Notes: a model not told the origin generated them from the sequence alone. Shown: positions 23,434 to 33,110, numbered from the stretch's first letter. The stretch: 64,000 bases of DNA from an uncultured Clostridia bacterium (GCA_944330115.1 CALVIN010000001.1:1-64000), one strand, 5' to 3'. Translations and numbers: made by a program.

Positions 23434-23462
23434 TTGCCCTATATGCTTTTTTTTGATAAAAT
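23434..23462 (+). promoter_or_regulatory. Promoter of adhE
   Basis: TTGCCC and TAAAAT are separated by 17 nt, about 70 nt before the ATG. No clear Rex operator is visible. Confidence 0.55.
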
Positions 23463-23530
23463 CTAATCGATAAAAAAATTACGATATATTTTATCTTCAA
23501 TCGTACAAAACTATTTTCAGGAGAAATATA

Positions 23531-26140
23531 ATGGAGTTTAAGTTCACTTACGACGTCTGCGACAGCGTTGAAAAGCTCGAAGAGCGCATCAAACAGGTCA
23601 GGGCTGCGCAGAAGGTATTTGCAACCTACACGCAGGAACAGGTAGACAAAATCTTCCTCGCTTGCGCAATCGCCGCCAACAAGGCGCGTATCCCGCTTGC
23701 AAAGCTCGCCGTCGAAGAGACCGGCATGGGCGTTGTGGAGGATAAGGTCATCAAAAACAACTACGCCGCCGAATACATCTACAACAAGTACAAGTTCACC
23801 AAAACTTGCGGCGTGATAGAGGAGGACAAGGCATACGGCTTCAAGAAGATAGCCGAGCCCATCGGCCTCATCTCTGCGGTTATTCCCACCACCAACCCCA
23901 CGTCTACCGCAATATTCAAAACGCTCATCTGCTTAAAGACGCGCAACGGCGTTATAATCAGCCCGCACCCCCGCGCAAAGAAGAGCACCATCGCGGCTGC
24001 GAAGGTAGTTTATGAAGCAGCGGTGGAGGCAGGCGCGCCCGAGGGCATAATCAGCTGGATCGACAGCCCCTCCCTCGAGATGACCAACCTGCTCATGACC
24101 GAGTCCGACACCATCCTTGCAACGGGCGGCCCCGGCATGGTAAAGGCTGCATACTCCTCCGGCAAGCCCGCGCTCGGCGTAGGCGCCGGCAATACGCCCG
24201 CAATAATCGACGACAGCGCCGACATATTGCTCGCCGTAAGCTCGATAATCCACTCCAAGACCTTCGATAACGGCATGATATGCGCCTCCGAGCAGTCCGT
24301 CATCGTGCTCGACAGCATATATGACAAGGTTAAAAAGGAATTCGCCTACCGCGGCTGCTACTTCCTCAACCCTGAAGAGACCGAAAAGGTGCGCAAGACG
24401 ATAATAATAAACGGCGCGCTCAACGCAAAGATCGTTGGCCAGAAGGCGCACACGATAGCCGCGCTCGCCGGCGTGGAAGTGCCCGAAAGCACCAAAGTCC
24501 TAATCGGCGAAGTGGAGTCGGTGGATATCTCCGAGGAGTTCGCTCACGAAAAGCTCTCGCCCGTGCTTGCAATGTACAGGGCAAAGGACTTCGACGACGC
24601 CCTCAACAAGGTCGAAAAACTCATCGCCGACGGCGGCTTCGGCCACACCTCCTCGATATACCTCAACGAAAACGTTGCAAAAGACAAGTTCGACAAGTTC
24701 TGCGAGCGCATGAAGACCTGCCGCATACTGCTCAACACCCCCTCGTCGCACGGCGGCATAGGCGACCTGTATAACTTCAAGCTTGCGCCTTCCTTAACGC
24801 TCGGCTGCGGCTCGTGGGGCGGCAACTCTGTTTCCGAAAACGTCGGCGTAAAGCACCTTTTAAATATAAAATCAGTCGCCGAGAGGAGGGAAAACATGCT
24901 TTGGTTCAGAGCGCCTCAGAAGGTTTATATAAAGAAGGGCTGCCTGCCCGTCGCCCTCGACGAATTAAAGACGGTAATGGGCAAAAAGAAGGCGTTTATC
25001 GTAACCGACAGCTTCCTCTACAAGAGCGGCTTCACCAAGTGCATAACCGATAAGCTCGACGAAATGGGCATCGCGCACGACACGTTCTTCAACGTAGCGC
25101 CCGATCCCACGCTCGCATGCGCTCTCGAGGGCGTTGCCCAGATGCGCAACTTCGAGCCCGACACCATAATCGCCCTCGGCGGCGGCTCGGCAATGGACGC
25201 CGGCAAGATAATGTGGGTACTTTACGAGCATCCCGAAGCCGACTTCCTCGACATGGCAATGCGCTTCATCGATATAAGGAAGAGGGTATACACCTTCCCC
25301 AAGATGGGCGAAAAGGCATACTTCATCGCCATTCCCACCTCGGCGGGCACCGGCTCGGAGGTAACTCCCTTCGCCGTCATTACCGACGAAAAGACGGGCG
25401 TAAAGTATCCCCTTGCCGACTACGAGCTCATGCCCAACATGGCAATAGTTGATACCGACCTGCACATGTCGGCTCCCAAGGGCCTCACGGCTGCCTCGGG
25501 TATCGACGCAGTCACCCACGCGCTCGAGGCCTATGCCTCGGTAATGGCCACCGACTACACCGACGGCCTCGCCATTCAGGCGCTCAAAGTAATATTCAAG
25601 TATCTTCCCCGCGCCTACGAAAACGGCCAGACCGACGTGGAGGCGAGGGAGAAGATGGCCAACGCCGCAACTATGGCAGGTATGGCGTTCGCAAACGCCT
25701 TCCTCGGCGTGTGCCACTCCATGGCTCATAAGCTCGGCGCATTCCATCACCTGCCTCACGGCATAGCAAACGCGCTCATGATCGACGAAGTTCTCCGTTT
25801 CAACGCGGCAGAAGCTCCCGCAAAGATGGGCACGTTCAGCCAGTACGATCATCCCAAGACGCTCCGCCGCTATGCGGAGGTTGCCGAAGCCCTCGGCCTC
25901 GGCGGCAAGACGGATGAAGATAAGCTCAACAACCTCATCAAGGCCATCGACGAGCTCAAGGCGAAGATAGGCATCAAGAAGACGATAAAGGACTACGGCA
26001 TCGACGAGGCCGACTTCCTTGCCCGCCTCGACGCGATGGTAGAGCAGGCGTTCGACGACCAGTGCACGGGCGCTAACCCCCGCTATCCTTTGATGAGCGA
26101 GATCAAGCAGATGTATCTCAACGCATACTACGGCAAATAA
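23531..26140 (+). CDS. adhE: Bifunctional acetaldehyde/alcohol dehydrogenase AdhE
   Basis: 869 residues, the usual fused length. The N-terminal aldehyde-dehydrogenase half (about 1-440) reduces acetyl-CoA to acetaldehyde; its catalytic cysteine is Cys251 in GMICASEQS. The C-terminal iron-dependent alcohol dehydrogenase half (about 455-869) makes ethanol; [10 protein letters not shown] binds NAD and [17 protein letters not shown] carries iron ligands. AdhE forms filaments (spirosomes) in other bacteria. AGGAG lies 7 nt before the ATG. It shares an operon with the kinase-like gene 11 nt downstream. With the Pfl locus it makes formate plus ethanol from pyruvate. Confidence 0.97.
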   Translation: MEFKFTYDVCDSVEKLEERIKQVRAAQKVFATYTQEQVDKIFLACAIAANKARIPLAKLAVEETGMGVVEDKVIKNNYAAEYIYNKYKFTKTCGVIEEDKAYGFKKIAEPIGLISAVIPTTNPTSTAIFKTLICLKTRNGVIISPHPRAKKSTIAAAKVVYEAAVEAGAPEGIISWIDSPSLEMTNLLMTESDTILATGGPGMVKAAYSSGKPALGVGAGNTPAIIDDSADILLAVSSIIHSKTFDNGMICASEQSVIVLDSIYDKVKKEFAYRGCYFLNPEETEKVRKTIIINGALNAKIVGQKAHTIAALAGVEVPESTKVLIGEVESVDISEEFAHEKLSPVLAMYRAKDFDDALNKVEKLIADGGFGHTSSIYLNENVAKDKFDKFCERMKTCRILLNTPSSHGGIGDLYNFKLAPSLTLGCGSWGGNSVSENVGVKHLLNIKSVAERRENMLWFRAPQKVYIKKGCLPVALDELKTVMGKKKAFIVTDSFLYKSGFTKCITDKLDEMGIAHDTFFNVAPDPTLACALEGVAQMRNFEPDTIIALGGGSAMDAGKIMWVLYEHPEADFLDMAMRFIDIRKRVYTFPKMGEKAYFIAIPTSAGTGSEVTPFAVITDEKTGVKYPLADYELMPNMAIVDTDLHMSAPKGLTAASGIDAVTHALEAYASVMATDYTDGLAIQALKVIFKYLPRAYENGQTDVEAREKMANAATMAGMAFANAFLGVCHSMAHKLGAFHHLPHGIANALMIDEVLRFNAAEAPAKMGTFSQYDHPKTLRRYAEVAEALGLGGKTDEDKLNNLIKAIDELKAKIGIKKTIKDYGIDEADFLARLDAMVEQAFDDQCTGANPRYPLMSEIKQMYLNAYYGK

Positions 26141-26151
26141 GGAGGAAAAAA

Positions 26152-26901
26152 ATGAGCAACGATAAAATAGTGGCCGAAAGGCCGGGAAAAAAGATATACA
26201 GAGAGGGCGACAAGCTTATAAAGACCTTCGACAAGGGCTATTCCAAGGCAGACATCCTCAACGAGGCGCTCAACCAGGCGCGCGTGGAGGAGACCGACCT
26301 CAACATACCCAAGATCCAGGCAGTATCGGTAGTTGACGGCTGCTGGTCGATAACCATGGACTACATCGAGGGCCCCACCCTCGAGCAGCTCATGGAGGAA
26401 AATCCCGATAAGCTCAGCGACTATCTCGAGCTCTTCGTGAACATCCAGCGCGACATACACTCCAAGCGCGTACCCCTTCTGAACATGCTCATCGAAAAGA
26501 TGAACAGAAAGATAAGCGCCGCCGACCTCGACGCGACCACCCGCTACGAACTGCACACCAGGCTCTCCGGCATGAAGAGGCACACCAAGCTCTGCCACGG
26601 CGACTTCAACCCCAGCAACGTGATAATGGCAAAAGACGGAACGCCCTACATAATCGACTGGGCGCACGCCACTCAGGGCAACGCCGCCGCAGACGTGGCG
26701 CGCACCTACCTGCTGTTCTATCTGAACGGCAAAGAGGCCATGGCCGAAAGGTATTTAAAGCTCTTCTGCAAGAAGTCCGATACGGCCATCCAGTACGTTC
26801 AGAAGTGGATACCCATCGTTGCGGCGTCCCGCCTCGTGAAGGCTCCCGAAGAGGAAAAGGCCTTCCTCATGCGCTGGATCGACGTAGTGGAATACGAATG
26901 A
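26152..26901 (+). CDS. APH/choline-kinase-like phosphotransferase
   Basis: 249 residues. The family's catalytic loop HGDFNPSNV lies near residue 146 and the metal-binding IDWAHA near 166, as in aminoglycoside phosphotransferase/choline kinase-type enzymes. The N-lobe is short. It follows adhE by 11 nt with a GGAGG site, so the genes are co-transcribed. Nothing in the context indicates an antibiotic-resistance role; a small-metabolite or protein kinase function is as likely (inference). The substrate is unknown. Confidence 0.85.
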   Translation: MSNDKIVAERPGKKIYREGDKLIKTFDKGYSKADILNEALNQARVEETDLNIPKIQAVSVVDGCWSITMDYIEGPTLEQLMEENPDKLSDYLELFVNIQRDIHSKRVPLLNMLIEKMNRKISAADLDATTRYELHTRLSGMKRHTKLCHGDFNPSNVIMAKDGTPYIIDWAHATQGNAAADVARTYLLFYLNGKEAMAERYLKLFCKKSDTAIQYVQKWIPIVAASRLVKAPEEEKAFLMRWIDVVEYE

Positions 26902-26983
26902 TATCCGCCGCTATCCGCGCAGGCAAATGTATATCATGTATAAAAAGCGGCCTGTAAAATTATAAAACATGCCATAATATTTT

Positions 26984-27013
26984 ATAAGGCTTGCCCTAAA
27001 AAGCAAGCCTTAT
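26984..27013 (+). terminator. Terminator of the adhE operon
   Basis: ATAAGGCTTGC and its complement flank an 8-nt loop, followed by TTTGTTGTTTT. Confidence 0.85.
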
Positions 27014-27017
27014 TTTG

Positions 27018-27047
27018 TTGTTTTGCGCGCGTTTATTGTGCTATAAT
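27018..27047 (+). promoter_or_regulatory. Promoter giving a near-leaderless transcript
   Basis: TTGTTT and TATAAT are separated by 18 nt. The TATAAT ends only 8 nt before the ATG at 27056, so the transcript would start at or within a few nt of the start codon. Confidence 0.6.
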
Positions 27048-27055
27048 ACAGGTGT

Positions 27056-27307
27056 ATGAGCCGGTTGATTTGTTTTACGGCAATAGAATTTGCCGAAGAT
27101 CCTAACGTCGCGGGCAACAAATATTGGTATGCCTGCCCGTTTGAAGATATAAAAGAGGGTGCCGAGGTAATGGCTCCTCTGGGCAGGCACAACCGCCTGC
27201 AAAAGGGCGTCGTGCGCGAAGTGCGGTTTGAAGAGGCTCATAACGCGCCCTATCCCATATACCTCATAAAATACGTAAAAGAGGTCGTAAAGACCAAGGA
27301 GTTGTGA
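27056..27307 (+). CDS. Small PriA-N-terminal-like protein
   Basis: 83 residues. Residues 24-60 (YACPFEDIKEGAEVMAPLGR, then KGVVREV) resemble the N-terminal 3'-DNA-binding domain of primosomal protein PriA; the rest of PriA is absent, so this is a stand-alone module. The stop is 1 nt before the nfnA start, giving an operon with nfnAB. There is no separate ribosome site, and the promoter lies 8 nt upstream, which suggests a leaderless start. A DNA-related role is only a guess from similarity. Confidence 0.7.
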   Translation: MSRLICFTAIEFAEDPNVAGNKYWYACPFEDIKEGAEVMAPLGRHNRLQKGVVREVRFEEAHNAPYPIYLIKYVKEVVKTKEL

Positions 27308-27308
27308 T

Positions 27309-28151
27309 ATGTACGAAATTAAAACAAAGCGCGTACTCAATCCCACAGTCACCATGATGGATATATACGCGCCGCTCGTTGCAAAAAAGGCTGAGCCCGG
27401 GCAGTTCGTCATACTGCGCGTTGATGAAGATGGCGAGAGGATCCCCCTCACCGTCGCCGGGTACGATAGAGAGGCCGGCACCGTTAAAATAATCTTCCAG
27501 ATAGTGGGCGCCACCACCATGAAGCTCAACCAAAAGGAGGCGGGCGAGTGCCTCGCCGATTTCTGCGGCCCTCTCGGCAGGGCAACGGAGACCGACGGCC
27601 TCAAAAAGGTGTGCATAGTGGGCGGCGGCGTGGGCTGCGCCATAGCCCTCCCCGTAGCGCAGAAGCTCCATTCGCTCGGCTGCGAGGTGCACTCGGTGAT
27701 AGGTTTCAGAAACAAAGATCTTCTCATTCTCGAGGACGAGTTTGCCGCCTGCTCGGATAAGCTCACCGTTATGACCGATGACGGCAGCTACGGCCGCAAG
27801 GGCGTAGTCACCGAGCCCTTGAAGGAGGCGCTCGAGGCAGGCGAAAAGTACGACATGGTGATAGCCATCGGCCCCATCGTAATGATGAAGTTCGTGGTGG
27901 CCACGGCAAAGCCCTTCGGCGTGCCCGTCACCGTATCGATGAACCCCATAATGATAGACGGCACGGGCATGTGCGGCGGCTGCCGCCTCACCGTCGGCGG
28001 AAAGACAAAGTTCGCCTGCGTCGACGGGCCCGACTTCGACGGCTACGAAGTTGACTTCGACGAGGCTATGGAGCGCTCGAGAATGTATTGCGATTTCGAA
28101 GCGCACGCAAGGGAAGAGGCGTGCAACCTCTTCAAAAAGGAGGTGCAGTAA
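27309..28151 (+). CDS. NfnA-type FAD/NAD-binding subunit
   Basis: 280 residues. It belongs to the dihydroorotate-dehydrogenase-electron-transfer/ferredoxin-NADP reductase-like family. It has an FAD-binding barrel at about 1-95, an NAD-binding domain from about 100 (VGGGVGCAIALPVA), and a [2Fe-2S] site with Cys residues in GMCGGCRLT and KFACVDGP. Together with the next gene it matches NfnAB/sulfide dehydrogenase (SudBA), which couples NADH and NADPH with ferredoxin by electron bifurcation. It overlaps no gene but is packed 1 nt from both neighbours, an operon layout. Bifurcation, rather than plain NADPH oxidoreductase activity, is inferred from the anaerobic context. Confidence 0.9.
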   Translation: MYEIKTKRVLNPTVTMMDIYAPLVAKKAEPGQFVILRVDEDGERIPLTVAGYDREAGTVKIIFQIVGATTMKLNQKEAGECLADFCGPLGRATETDGLKKVCIVGGGVGCAIALPVAQKLHSLGCEVHSVIGFRNKDLLILEDEFAACSDKLTVMTDDGSYGRKGVVTEPLKEALEAGEKYDMVIAIGPIVMMKFVVATAKPFGVPVTVSMNPIMIDGTGMCGGCRLTVGGKTKFACVDGPDFDGYEVDFDEAMERSRMYCDFEAHAREEACNLFKKEVQ

Positions 28152-28152
28152 T

Positions 28153-29565
28153 ATGGCTATCGATCCCAAAAAGCACGCAATGCCCGTTCAGGACGCAAAG
28201 GTGCGCGCGCATAACTTCAACGAGGTAGCCTTGGGCTACGACGAAAAGACGGCCGTCGCCGAGGCGCAGAGGTGCTTAAACTGCAAAAACAGGCCCTGCG
28301 TTTCGGGCTGCCCCGTAAATATATCCATACCCGAATTTATCTCAAAGGTAAAGACGGGCGAGTTTGAAGAGGCATACAAGATAATCTCCGCCAGCTCTTC
28401 GCTGCCCGCCGTATGCGGCAGGGTATGCCCCCAGGAGACGCAGTGCGAGAGTAAGTGCACCCTCGGCATCAAGTTCGAGCCCGTCGGCATAGGCAGGCTT
28501 GAGCGCTTCGTTGCCGACTATCACAACAAAAATTTCAAGGGCATAACTTCCGTGCCCGTATCCAACGGCCACAAAGTCGCCGTAATAGGTTCCGGCCCCT
28601 CAGGCCTCACCTGCGCGGGCGACCTTGCAAAGAAGGGCTATAAGGTGAGCGTGTTCGAGGCGCTGCACACCGCGGGCGGCGTGCTCGTGTACGGCATACC
28701 CGAGTTCAGGCTCCCCAAGGCCATAGTAAAGGAGGAGGTCGACGCCTTAAAGCAGTACGGCGTAGAGGTAGATACCAACGTCGTAATAGGCAAAACGCTC
28801 ACCGTCGACGAGCTGTTCGAAATGGGCTACGAGGCGGTGTTCATCGGCTCGGGCGCGGGCCTTCCCCGCTTCATGGGCATCCCCGGCGAGAGCTTGAAGG
28901 GCGTGTATTCGGCAAACGAATTCTTAACGCGCAGCAACCTCATGAAGGCCTATAAAGAGGGCTCTGATACGCCCATAATGCACGCAAAGCATGTGGCTGT
29001 AGTGGGCGGCGGCAACGTCGCCATGGACGCGGCGCGCACGGCTCTAAGGTTGGGCGCAGAGAGCGTACATATAATCTACCGCCGCTCCATGGAGGAGATC
29101 CCCGCCCGCCGCGAGGAGGTTGAGCACGCAGAGGAGGAGGGCATCGTGTTCGATATCCTCCGCAACCCCGTCGAGATACTCGGCTACCACAACCCCGACG
29201 ACAGGCGCGACCCCAAAAACGGCTTCGTTACGGGCGTAAAGGTGATAAAGTGCGAGCTCGGCGAGCCCGACGAGCAGGGCAGGCGCCGCCCCGTCGAGAT
29301 TCCCGGCAGCGAGTACGTGATAGACGTCGACTGCGTGATAATGGCGATAGGCACCAGCCCCAACCCGCTCATCAAAAACACCACGGCCGGACTCGAAGTA
29401 AACCGCCGCGGCGGCATAATAGTTGAAGAGGCCACCGGCAAGACGAGCAAAGAGGGCGTATATGCGGGCGGCGACGCCGTAACGGGCGCGGCCACCGTAA
29501 TACTCGCCATGGGCGCGGGCAAAACGGCGGCAAAGGCCATAGATGAATATATTCAGTCCAAGTAA
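28153..29565 (+). CDS. NfnB-type / glutamate-synthase-like oxidoreductase
   Basis: 470 residues from the ATG at 28153, preceded by AAGGAGGT. The N-terminal ferredoxin-like part has two cysteine clusters (CLNCKNRPCVSGC near 38-50; CGRVCPQETQCESKC near 88-103) for [4Fe-4S] centres. Next come an FAD site (GSGPSGLTCAG), an NADPH site (VVGGGNVAMDAAR), and a final FAD motif (YAGGDAVTGAATV). It fits the large Nfn subunit; the same fold is the small subunit of glutamate synthase, but the adjacent nfnA-like gene makes Nfn the better call. A GC hairpin at 29596 ends the operon. Confidence 0.92.
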   Translation: MAIDPKKHAMPVQDAKVRAHNFNEVALGYDEKTAVAEAQRCLNCKNRPCVSGCPVNISIPEFISKVKTGEFEEAYKIISASSSLPAVCGRVCPQETQCESKCTLGIKFEPVGIGRLERFVADYHNKNFKGITSVPVSNGHKVAVIGSGPSGLTCAGDLAKKGYKVSVFEALHTAGGVLVYGIPEFRLPKAIVKEEVDALKQYGVEVDTNVVIGKTLTVDELFEMGYEAVFIGSGAGLPRFMGIPGESLKGVYSANEFLTRSNLMKAYKEGSDTPIMHAKHVAVVGGGNVAMDAARTALRLGAESVHIIYRRSMEEIPARREEVEHAEEEGIVFDILRNPVEILGYHNPDDRRDPKNGFVTGVKVIKCELGEPDEQGRRRPVEIPGSEYVIDVDCVIMAIGTSPNPLIKNTTAGLEVNRRGGIIVEEATGKTSKEGVYAGGDAVTGAATVILAMGAGKTAAKAIDEYIQSK

Positions 29566-29595
29566 GGCATAATAATTCAAGGGCAATAAATAAAA

Positions 29596-29620
29596 GCGCC
29601 CGCCGTGCAACGGCGGGCGC
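29596..29620 (+). terminator. Terminator after nfnB
   Basis: GCGCCCGCCGT and its complement flank a GCA loop. No long T-run follows, so termination may be partial. Confidence 0.65.
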
Positions 29621-29645
29621 AAATCATATATATGTGAGGTGTAAG

Positions 29646-30050
29646 ATGCAGCTGCAACAGGTATTTTCGCAGGCGGAGCAAATAATTATAAGCAATGAAG
29701 GGGAGAGGGAGGTCTACCCCGCGGGCAGCGCGCCCTTCAAAGATATTTGCGCCCGCTGGAGCGCCATGCTTTCAAATTCCATAGTCATGCCCGCATACGG
29801 CGTCAGCCTCGATAATATCACGCGCGAGGCGGTAAAGAAGGGAGTGTGGGCGGAGTTTGTATTTTTTAAACAGCTCAAAATAAACGAGCTGCCCTTCGAG
29901 CGGCTGCTCGTGGAAGTAAAGCCCGGCTATATGGGCTTCAACGTCATCCGCTATAATAGCGATGGCGGCTACGCCGGCAGGTGCTTCTATATCGACCTCG
30001 GCGGCACAGATATGGCGGATATGTATGAATATCTCAAATCATTAAAATAA
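29646..30050 (+). CDS. Conserved protein of unknown function
   Basis: 134 residues from the ATG at 29646 (GAGGTG just upstream). It is a soluble alpha/beta protein with no signal or membrane segment. Notable segments are MPAYGVSLDN, GVWAEFVFFKQ and VEVKPGYMGFNVIRYN. I do not recognise the family. It lies 80 nt after nfnB, past a hairpin, and may be co-expressed at a lower level. Confidence 0.7.
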   Translation: MQLQQVFSQAEQIIISNEGEREVYPAGSAPFKDICARWSAMLSNSIVMPAYGVSLDNITREAVKKGVWAEFVFFKQLKINELPFERLLVEVKPGYMGFNVIRYNSDGGYAGRCFYIDLGGTDMADMYEYLKSLK

Positions 30051-30065
30051 AAAGTAAAAACGGCA

Positions 30066-30099
30066 ATAAAAAGCTCCGCATATTGCAGCGGAGTTTTTT
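30066..30099. terminator. Bidirectional terminator
   Basis: AAAAAGCTCCGC and GCGGAGTTTTTT flank an 8-nt loop between two convergent genes. Confidence 0.85.
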
Positions 30100-30177
30100 C
30101 ATTTTCAATTATTTCCCTCGGTGGCGATGGCGCAAACAGCCCGCTGCCGCGGCATACCGCCTTTGCTCGGTACTATG

Positions 30178-30435
30178 TCAGGCATTTTTTACCGAATTTT
30201 TGTATTCCTCTATGGCATGCGCAAGCTGGTCGGGGCAGGAGGTGCCGTTGCGGCAGAGCACGCCCTTCAAAAGGCTCTCCACCTCGTCGATATCCCTTCC
30301 CTCGCACAGTTTGGCCACTCCCTGGGTATTTCCGGTGCAGCCGCCTGCAAATTTAACGTTGTGAATTTTGTTGTCTGCGTCTACGTCAAAGGTTATCTTG
30401 CGGGAACACGTCCCCTTTGTAATGTAAGAAAACAT
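30178..30435 (-). CDS. TSCPD domain protein
   Basis: 85 residues. It contains the TSCPD domain, here as GTSCPDQLAHAI near residue 65, and an earlier CTGNTQGVAK stretch. The stand-alone family (TIGR03905-like) is common in Firmicutes; TSCPD also occurs at the C-terminus of some ribonucleotide reductases. The precise function of the stand-alone form is unknown. It starts 3 nt after the stop of the DUF4364 gene, forming a two-gene operon. Confidence 0.9.
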   Translation of the reverse strand: MFSYITKGTCSRKITFDVDADNKIHNVKFAGGCTGNTQGVAKLCEGRDIDEVESLLKGVLCRNGTSCPDQLAHAIEEYKNSVKNA

Positions 30436-30438
30436 AAG

Positions 30439-30963
30439 TCAGTCTGAAAGGTTTTCGTATATAACAGCGTATAGATCGGAAGCCTTTTCCTCCCATTTTT
30501 TATATATTTTATTGGCCGTCTTTCTGTCGGGCACAACAAATTTCAGTTCCAGAATGGGCTGCACGGGTGCGAGTATCTTCAAATACACGGTGTACGTTCC
30601 GTCCTTGTTCTGGTAGTAGTCCGAGCGGCACTCCTGCTTGTTGCGGTAGCGCGAGCTGTTCTTTTTAACAAACTGCGATATCTCCTCGCGCACGCTCTTG
30701 GGTATCTTTATATAAAAGTTTGCCAGCGTCTCCCGTCCGTCGGGTGTGATGGTATATAGCGTGTCCTCGTCCTCGTTGACTATGCAGATAAAGTTGTCGT
30801 CCAAAAGTTTGTGGATGACGTTCACGCAGTCCATATACCCCATCCAGTCGTTGGAGGAGGAGCACATGTCCACTATCGTCCTCTCCGAAATGGCGCTCTC
30901 CATCTTATCGAACACAAAGAGTATTATTAACTTGTTTATAGAAGTTTCCCCGGTGTTCAACAT
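30439..30963 (-). CDS. DUF4364 protein
   Basis: 174 residues. It matches the DUF4364 family of Firmicutes. The N-terminal ~75 residues (INKLIILFVFDKM, then TIVDMC and YTITPDGRETL) look like a winged-helix DNA-binding domain, so a transcriptional regulator is likely but unproven. The C-terminal half is beta-rich. First gene of a pair with the TSCPD gene. Confidence 0.88.
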   Translation of the reverse strand: MLNTGETSINKLIILFVFDKMESAISERTIVDMCSSSNDWMGYMDCVNVIHKLLDDNFICIVNEDEDTLYTITPDGRETLANFYIKIPKSVREEISQFVKKNSSRYRNKQECRSDYYQNKDGTYTVYLKILAPVQPILELKFVVPDRKTANKIYKKWEEKASDLYAVIYENLSD

Positions 30964-31189
30964 AGCTTAAAGATCTCTGCCTCAGTATAAAAAAGTGATA
31001 TTATTATACATAATTTATAAATTAAAAGCAACTAAATACTCAAAATTTATTTGATTTTGCAAAATATATGGTATACTATTCATATAGGGCGAATTGCGCA
31101 CATAAAAGTCGGCGCATTTTGCGTATTGCATGGCCGTACAGCGCAGCTTATGGCGCGCGGCGGGCATAAAATTTTTTTCGGGGCGGATA

Positions 31190-32176
31190 ATGAAGAGCGT
31201 AAAAGAGCAAGTATCTGAATTTTTAAAAAAGTGCGAGCAGCTTCGGGGCAGCAAGTTCATAATGGCCACCACAAGGGTGAAGGACCTTTTAAAGTGCATA
31301 GTAAACAGCCCCGTGCTTTATCAGCTGTTCCAGGAGGCGACTTCCCGCTTCGACTACATCTCTGCCAAGCGCAGGTGCTTTGTCACCACGCACGAGGGCT
31401 TCTATAACCGCGGCAGGCTGGTTTTGCCCGAAAATGCCGGCGAGAGGCTTTCGTTCATATTCTGCCTGCTCGTCGAGTTCGACCACGACACTATAAACTT
31501 CAACGAGTTTTTGCTCAGATTCTATCCCGAAGACGGCGGCTACTACGCAAGTTTCCGCACCTTCTGCAACGAGGTGATAGTAAGTTTAGAAAATATCGTG
31601 CGCGAACTCTTCCGCGATAAACTGCAGCTTCCCGGGCAGGCGCGGGCTGCCGCGCAGGCGGGCGCGGCGCAGGCCAACAAGGGGCGCCCTAAATACGATC
31701 CCCGCCACGGCCCCGGCCGCATGTACGAGCCTCACGGCCGCCCCGCGGTAAATTCCTACGGGCCCGCAAGCTTCGGCGCGCCGCAGATGCCTACATACTC
31801 GGTGTCGTCCTTCGGTATAGCCATGCCATCAAAGGACGCGCAAAACGCGCAGGGCCTTCAATCGTCGCCCGTGCAGTCTGCGGGCGTGCAGACCGAATTG
31901 CCTCCCCGCCCCGTACCCGGCACCGACGTCGGCGAAAAGCTTTCGGCAGTCTCCATGCTCATAGCCTACGAACGCGACGTCATCGGCCGCTCGCTCATGC
32001 CGGAGGGTGAAAAGCAGAACGGCCTTGCCATTTTGGACGAGCTCGAGGCCGCCGTGCGCGAGAGCAGGCCGCGCACCGTATACGCCCTCTTGAGGGGGTA
32101 TGAATATTACTCCGCCTGCCACAACAACTTTTCGCAGCTCTCCATAATGCTGCGCTCAACTCTCGGGGGTAAATGA
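31190..32176 (+). CDS. Hypothetical protein with Pro/Gly/Gln-rich middle
   Basis: 328 residues from the ATG at 31190 (GGGGCGG upstream, moderate). The N-terminal ~150 residues are a helical soluble domain (KEQVSEFLKKCEQLRGSK, FNEFLLRFYPEDGGYYASF). Residues about 150-255 are low complexity (Ala/Gln/Pro/Gly, with RPKYDPRHGPGRMYEPHGR). A helical C-terminal domain of about 75 residues follows. I do not recognise a family. It is translationally close to the Nudix gene (1 nt gap). Bipartite domains joined by a flexible linker suggest a scaffold or adaptor role, which is inference. Confidence 0.65.
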   Translation: MKSVKEQVSEFLKKCEQLRGSKFIMATTRVKDLLKCIVNSPVLYQLFQEATSRFDYISAKRRCFVTTHEGFYNRGRLVLPENAGERLSFIFCLLVEFDHDTINFNEFLLRFYPEDGGYYASFRTFCNEVIVSLENIVRELFRDKLQLPGQARAAAQAGAAQANKGRPKYDPRHGPGRMYEPHGRPAVNSYGPASFGAPQMPTYSVSSFGIAMPSKDAQNAQGLQSSPVQSAGVQTELPPRPVPGTDVGEKLSAVSMLIAYERDVIGRSLMPEGEKQNGLAILDELEAAVRESRPRTVYALLRGYEYYSACHNNFSQLSIMLRSTLGGK

Positions 32177-32177
32177 T

Positions 32178-32714
32178 ATGAAGTTAGAAGAGCAAAAACT
32201 TTCGCAAAAAACGCTGTACGAAGGCAAGGTGATAACCGTCTGGCTGTGCGACGCAAAGCTGCCCAACGGGCACGTCTCCTTAAGGGAGGTGGTGCACCAC
32301 TCTGGCGGCGCGGCCGTACTCTTAGTGAACGGCAGCAAGGTGCTGTTAGAGCGGCAGTTCCGCTTTCCCTACAACAAGACGATATGGGAGATCCCCGCGG
32401 GCAAGCTCAACAAGGGCGAGGACCCCAAGGACGCCGCCGTGCGCGAGCTGGAGGAGGAGACGGGCTACCGCGCCGAAAAGCTCGAGCACCTAATCGATAT
32501 ATACCCCTCGCCCGGCTACACAGATGAGATAATCTACATATACCTCGCCGACTGTGCAAACATGGTCGGCCGCCACCTCGACGAGGACGAGTTCATAAAC
32601 GCTCAGTTTGTGGAGCTCGGCGAGGTCGAGCGCATGATAGAGTGCGGCGAAATAAACGACGCCAAAACCGTAGCCGCCGTCTATAAATATCTCCGCCGTA
32701 TATCAAAAAATTAA
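32178..32714 (+). CDS. Nudix hydrolase, ADP-ribose pyrophosphatase type
   Basis: 178 residues. The Nudix box is complete: GKLNKGEDPKDAAVRELEEE followed by TGY, giving the GX5EX7REUXEEXGU pattern near residues 76-98. Length and flanking motifs (HHSGGAAVLLV, YPSPGYTDEIIYIYLA) match ADP-ribose pyrophosphatases, which cut ADP-ribose to AMP and ribose-5-phosphate. It starts 1 nt after the upstream gene, so the two are coupled. After it come only repeats until the serpin gene. Confidence 0.92.
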   Translation: MKLEEQKLSQKTLYEGKVITVWLCDAKLPNGHVSLREVVHHSGGAAVLLVNGSKVLLERQFRFPYNKTIWEIPAGKLNKGEDPKDAAVRELEEETGYRAEKLEHLIDIYPSPGYTDEIIYIYLADCANMVGRHLDEDEFINAQFVELGEVERMIECGEINDAKTVAAVYKYLRRISKN

Positions 32715-32734
32715 AGCAGTATAGCTTGTGTTTT

Positions 32735-33075
32735 AACCCCTCCGAGGCTCACTTGGCGTTTGCCTCACCTCCCCTCAAAGGGGAGGCGCGTAAGGTACCC
32801 GCCCACCCGGTTTTACATCTCCTTCGGGGGAGAAGCTATACCGCAAAAATCACCTCCCCTTCGAGGGAATATCCCCTAATTCACCTCCCCTTCGAGGGGA
32901 GGTGGCGCGCGAAGTATAACGGAGCGAGACGGAGGGGTTTCATTGCGACTATAATACAATGCTCGCACAATGAGACGGGCAGGGAAGGGTTTCACGCGGC
33001 GCAGCCGCTCTCCCGTCTCCCCTGAAGGGGAGATGTCATAGTTGCGCCATACCGCAACTATGACAGAAGGGTTAA
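32735..33075. repeat. GC-rich paired-hairpin repeat cluster
   Basis: Several CTCCCC-type units occur: CCTCCCCTCAAAGGGGAGG (32767), two CACCTCCCCTTCGAGGG units (from 32850 and 32880), and CGTCTCCCCTGAAGGGGAGA (33014) with the hairpin CATAGTTGCG/CGCAACTATG. The units end in GGAGGGGTTTC or AGAAGGGTTAAA. No gene lies in 32715-33189. Confidence 0.8.
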
Positions 33076-33110
33076 AAACACACACTTAAATAACTACAAT
33101 AAAAAAATAT

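Noticed and set aside
23324-23530. Rex operator before adhE
   Set aside because: Only partial TTAACT/TATAACAA similarity; no convincing inverted repeat.
26152-26901. Antibiotic-resistance aminoglycoside kinase
   Set aside because: Shares the kinase fold only; operon context with adhE and lack of resistance-specific motifs do not support it.
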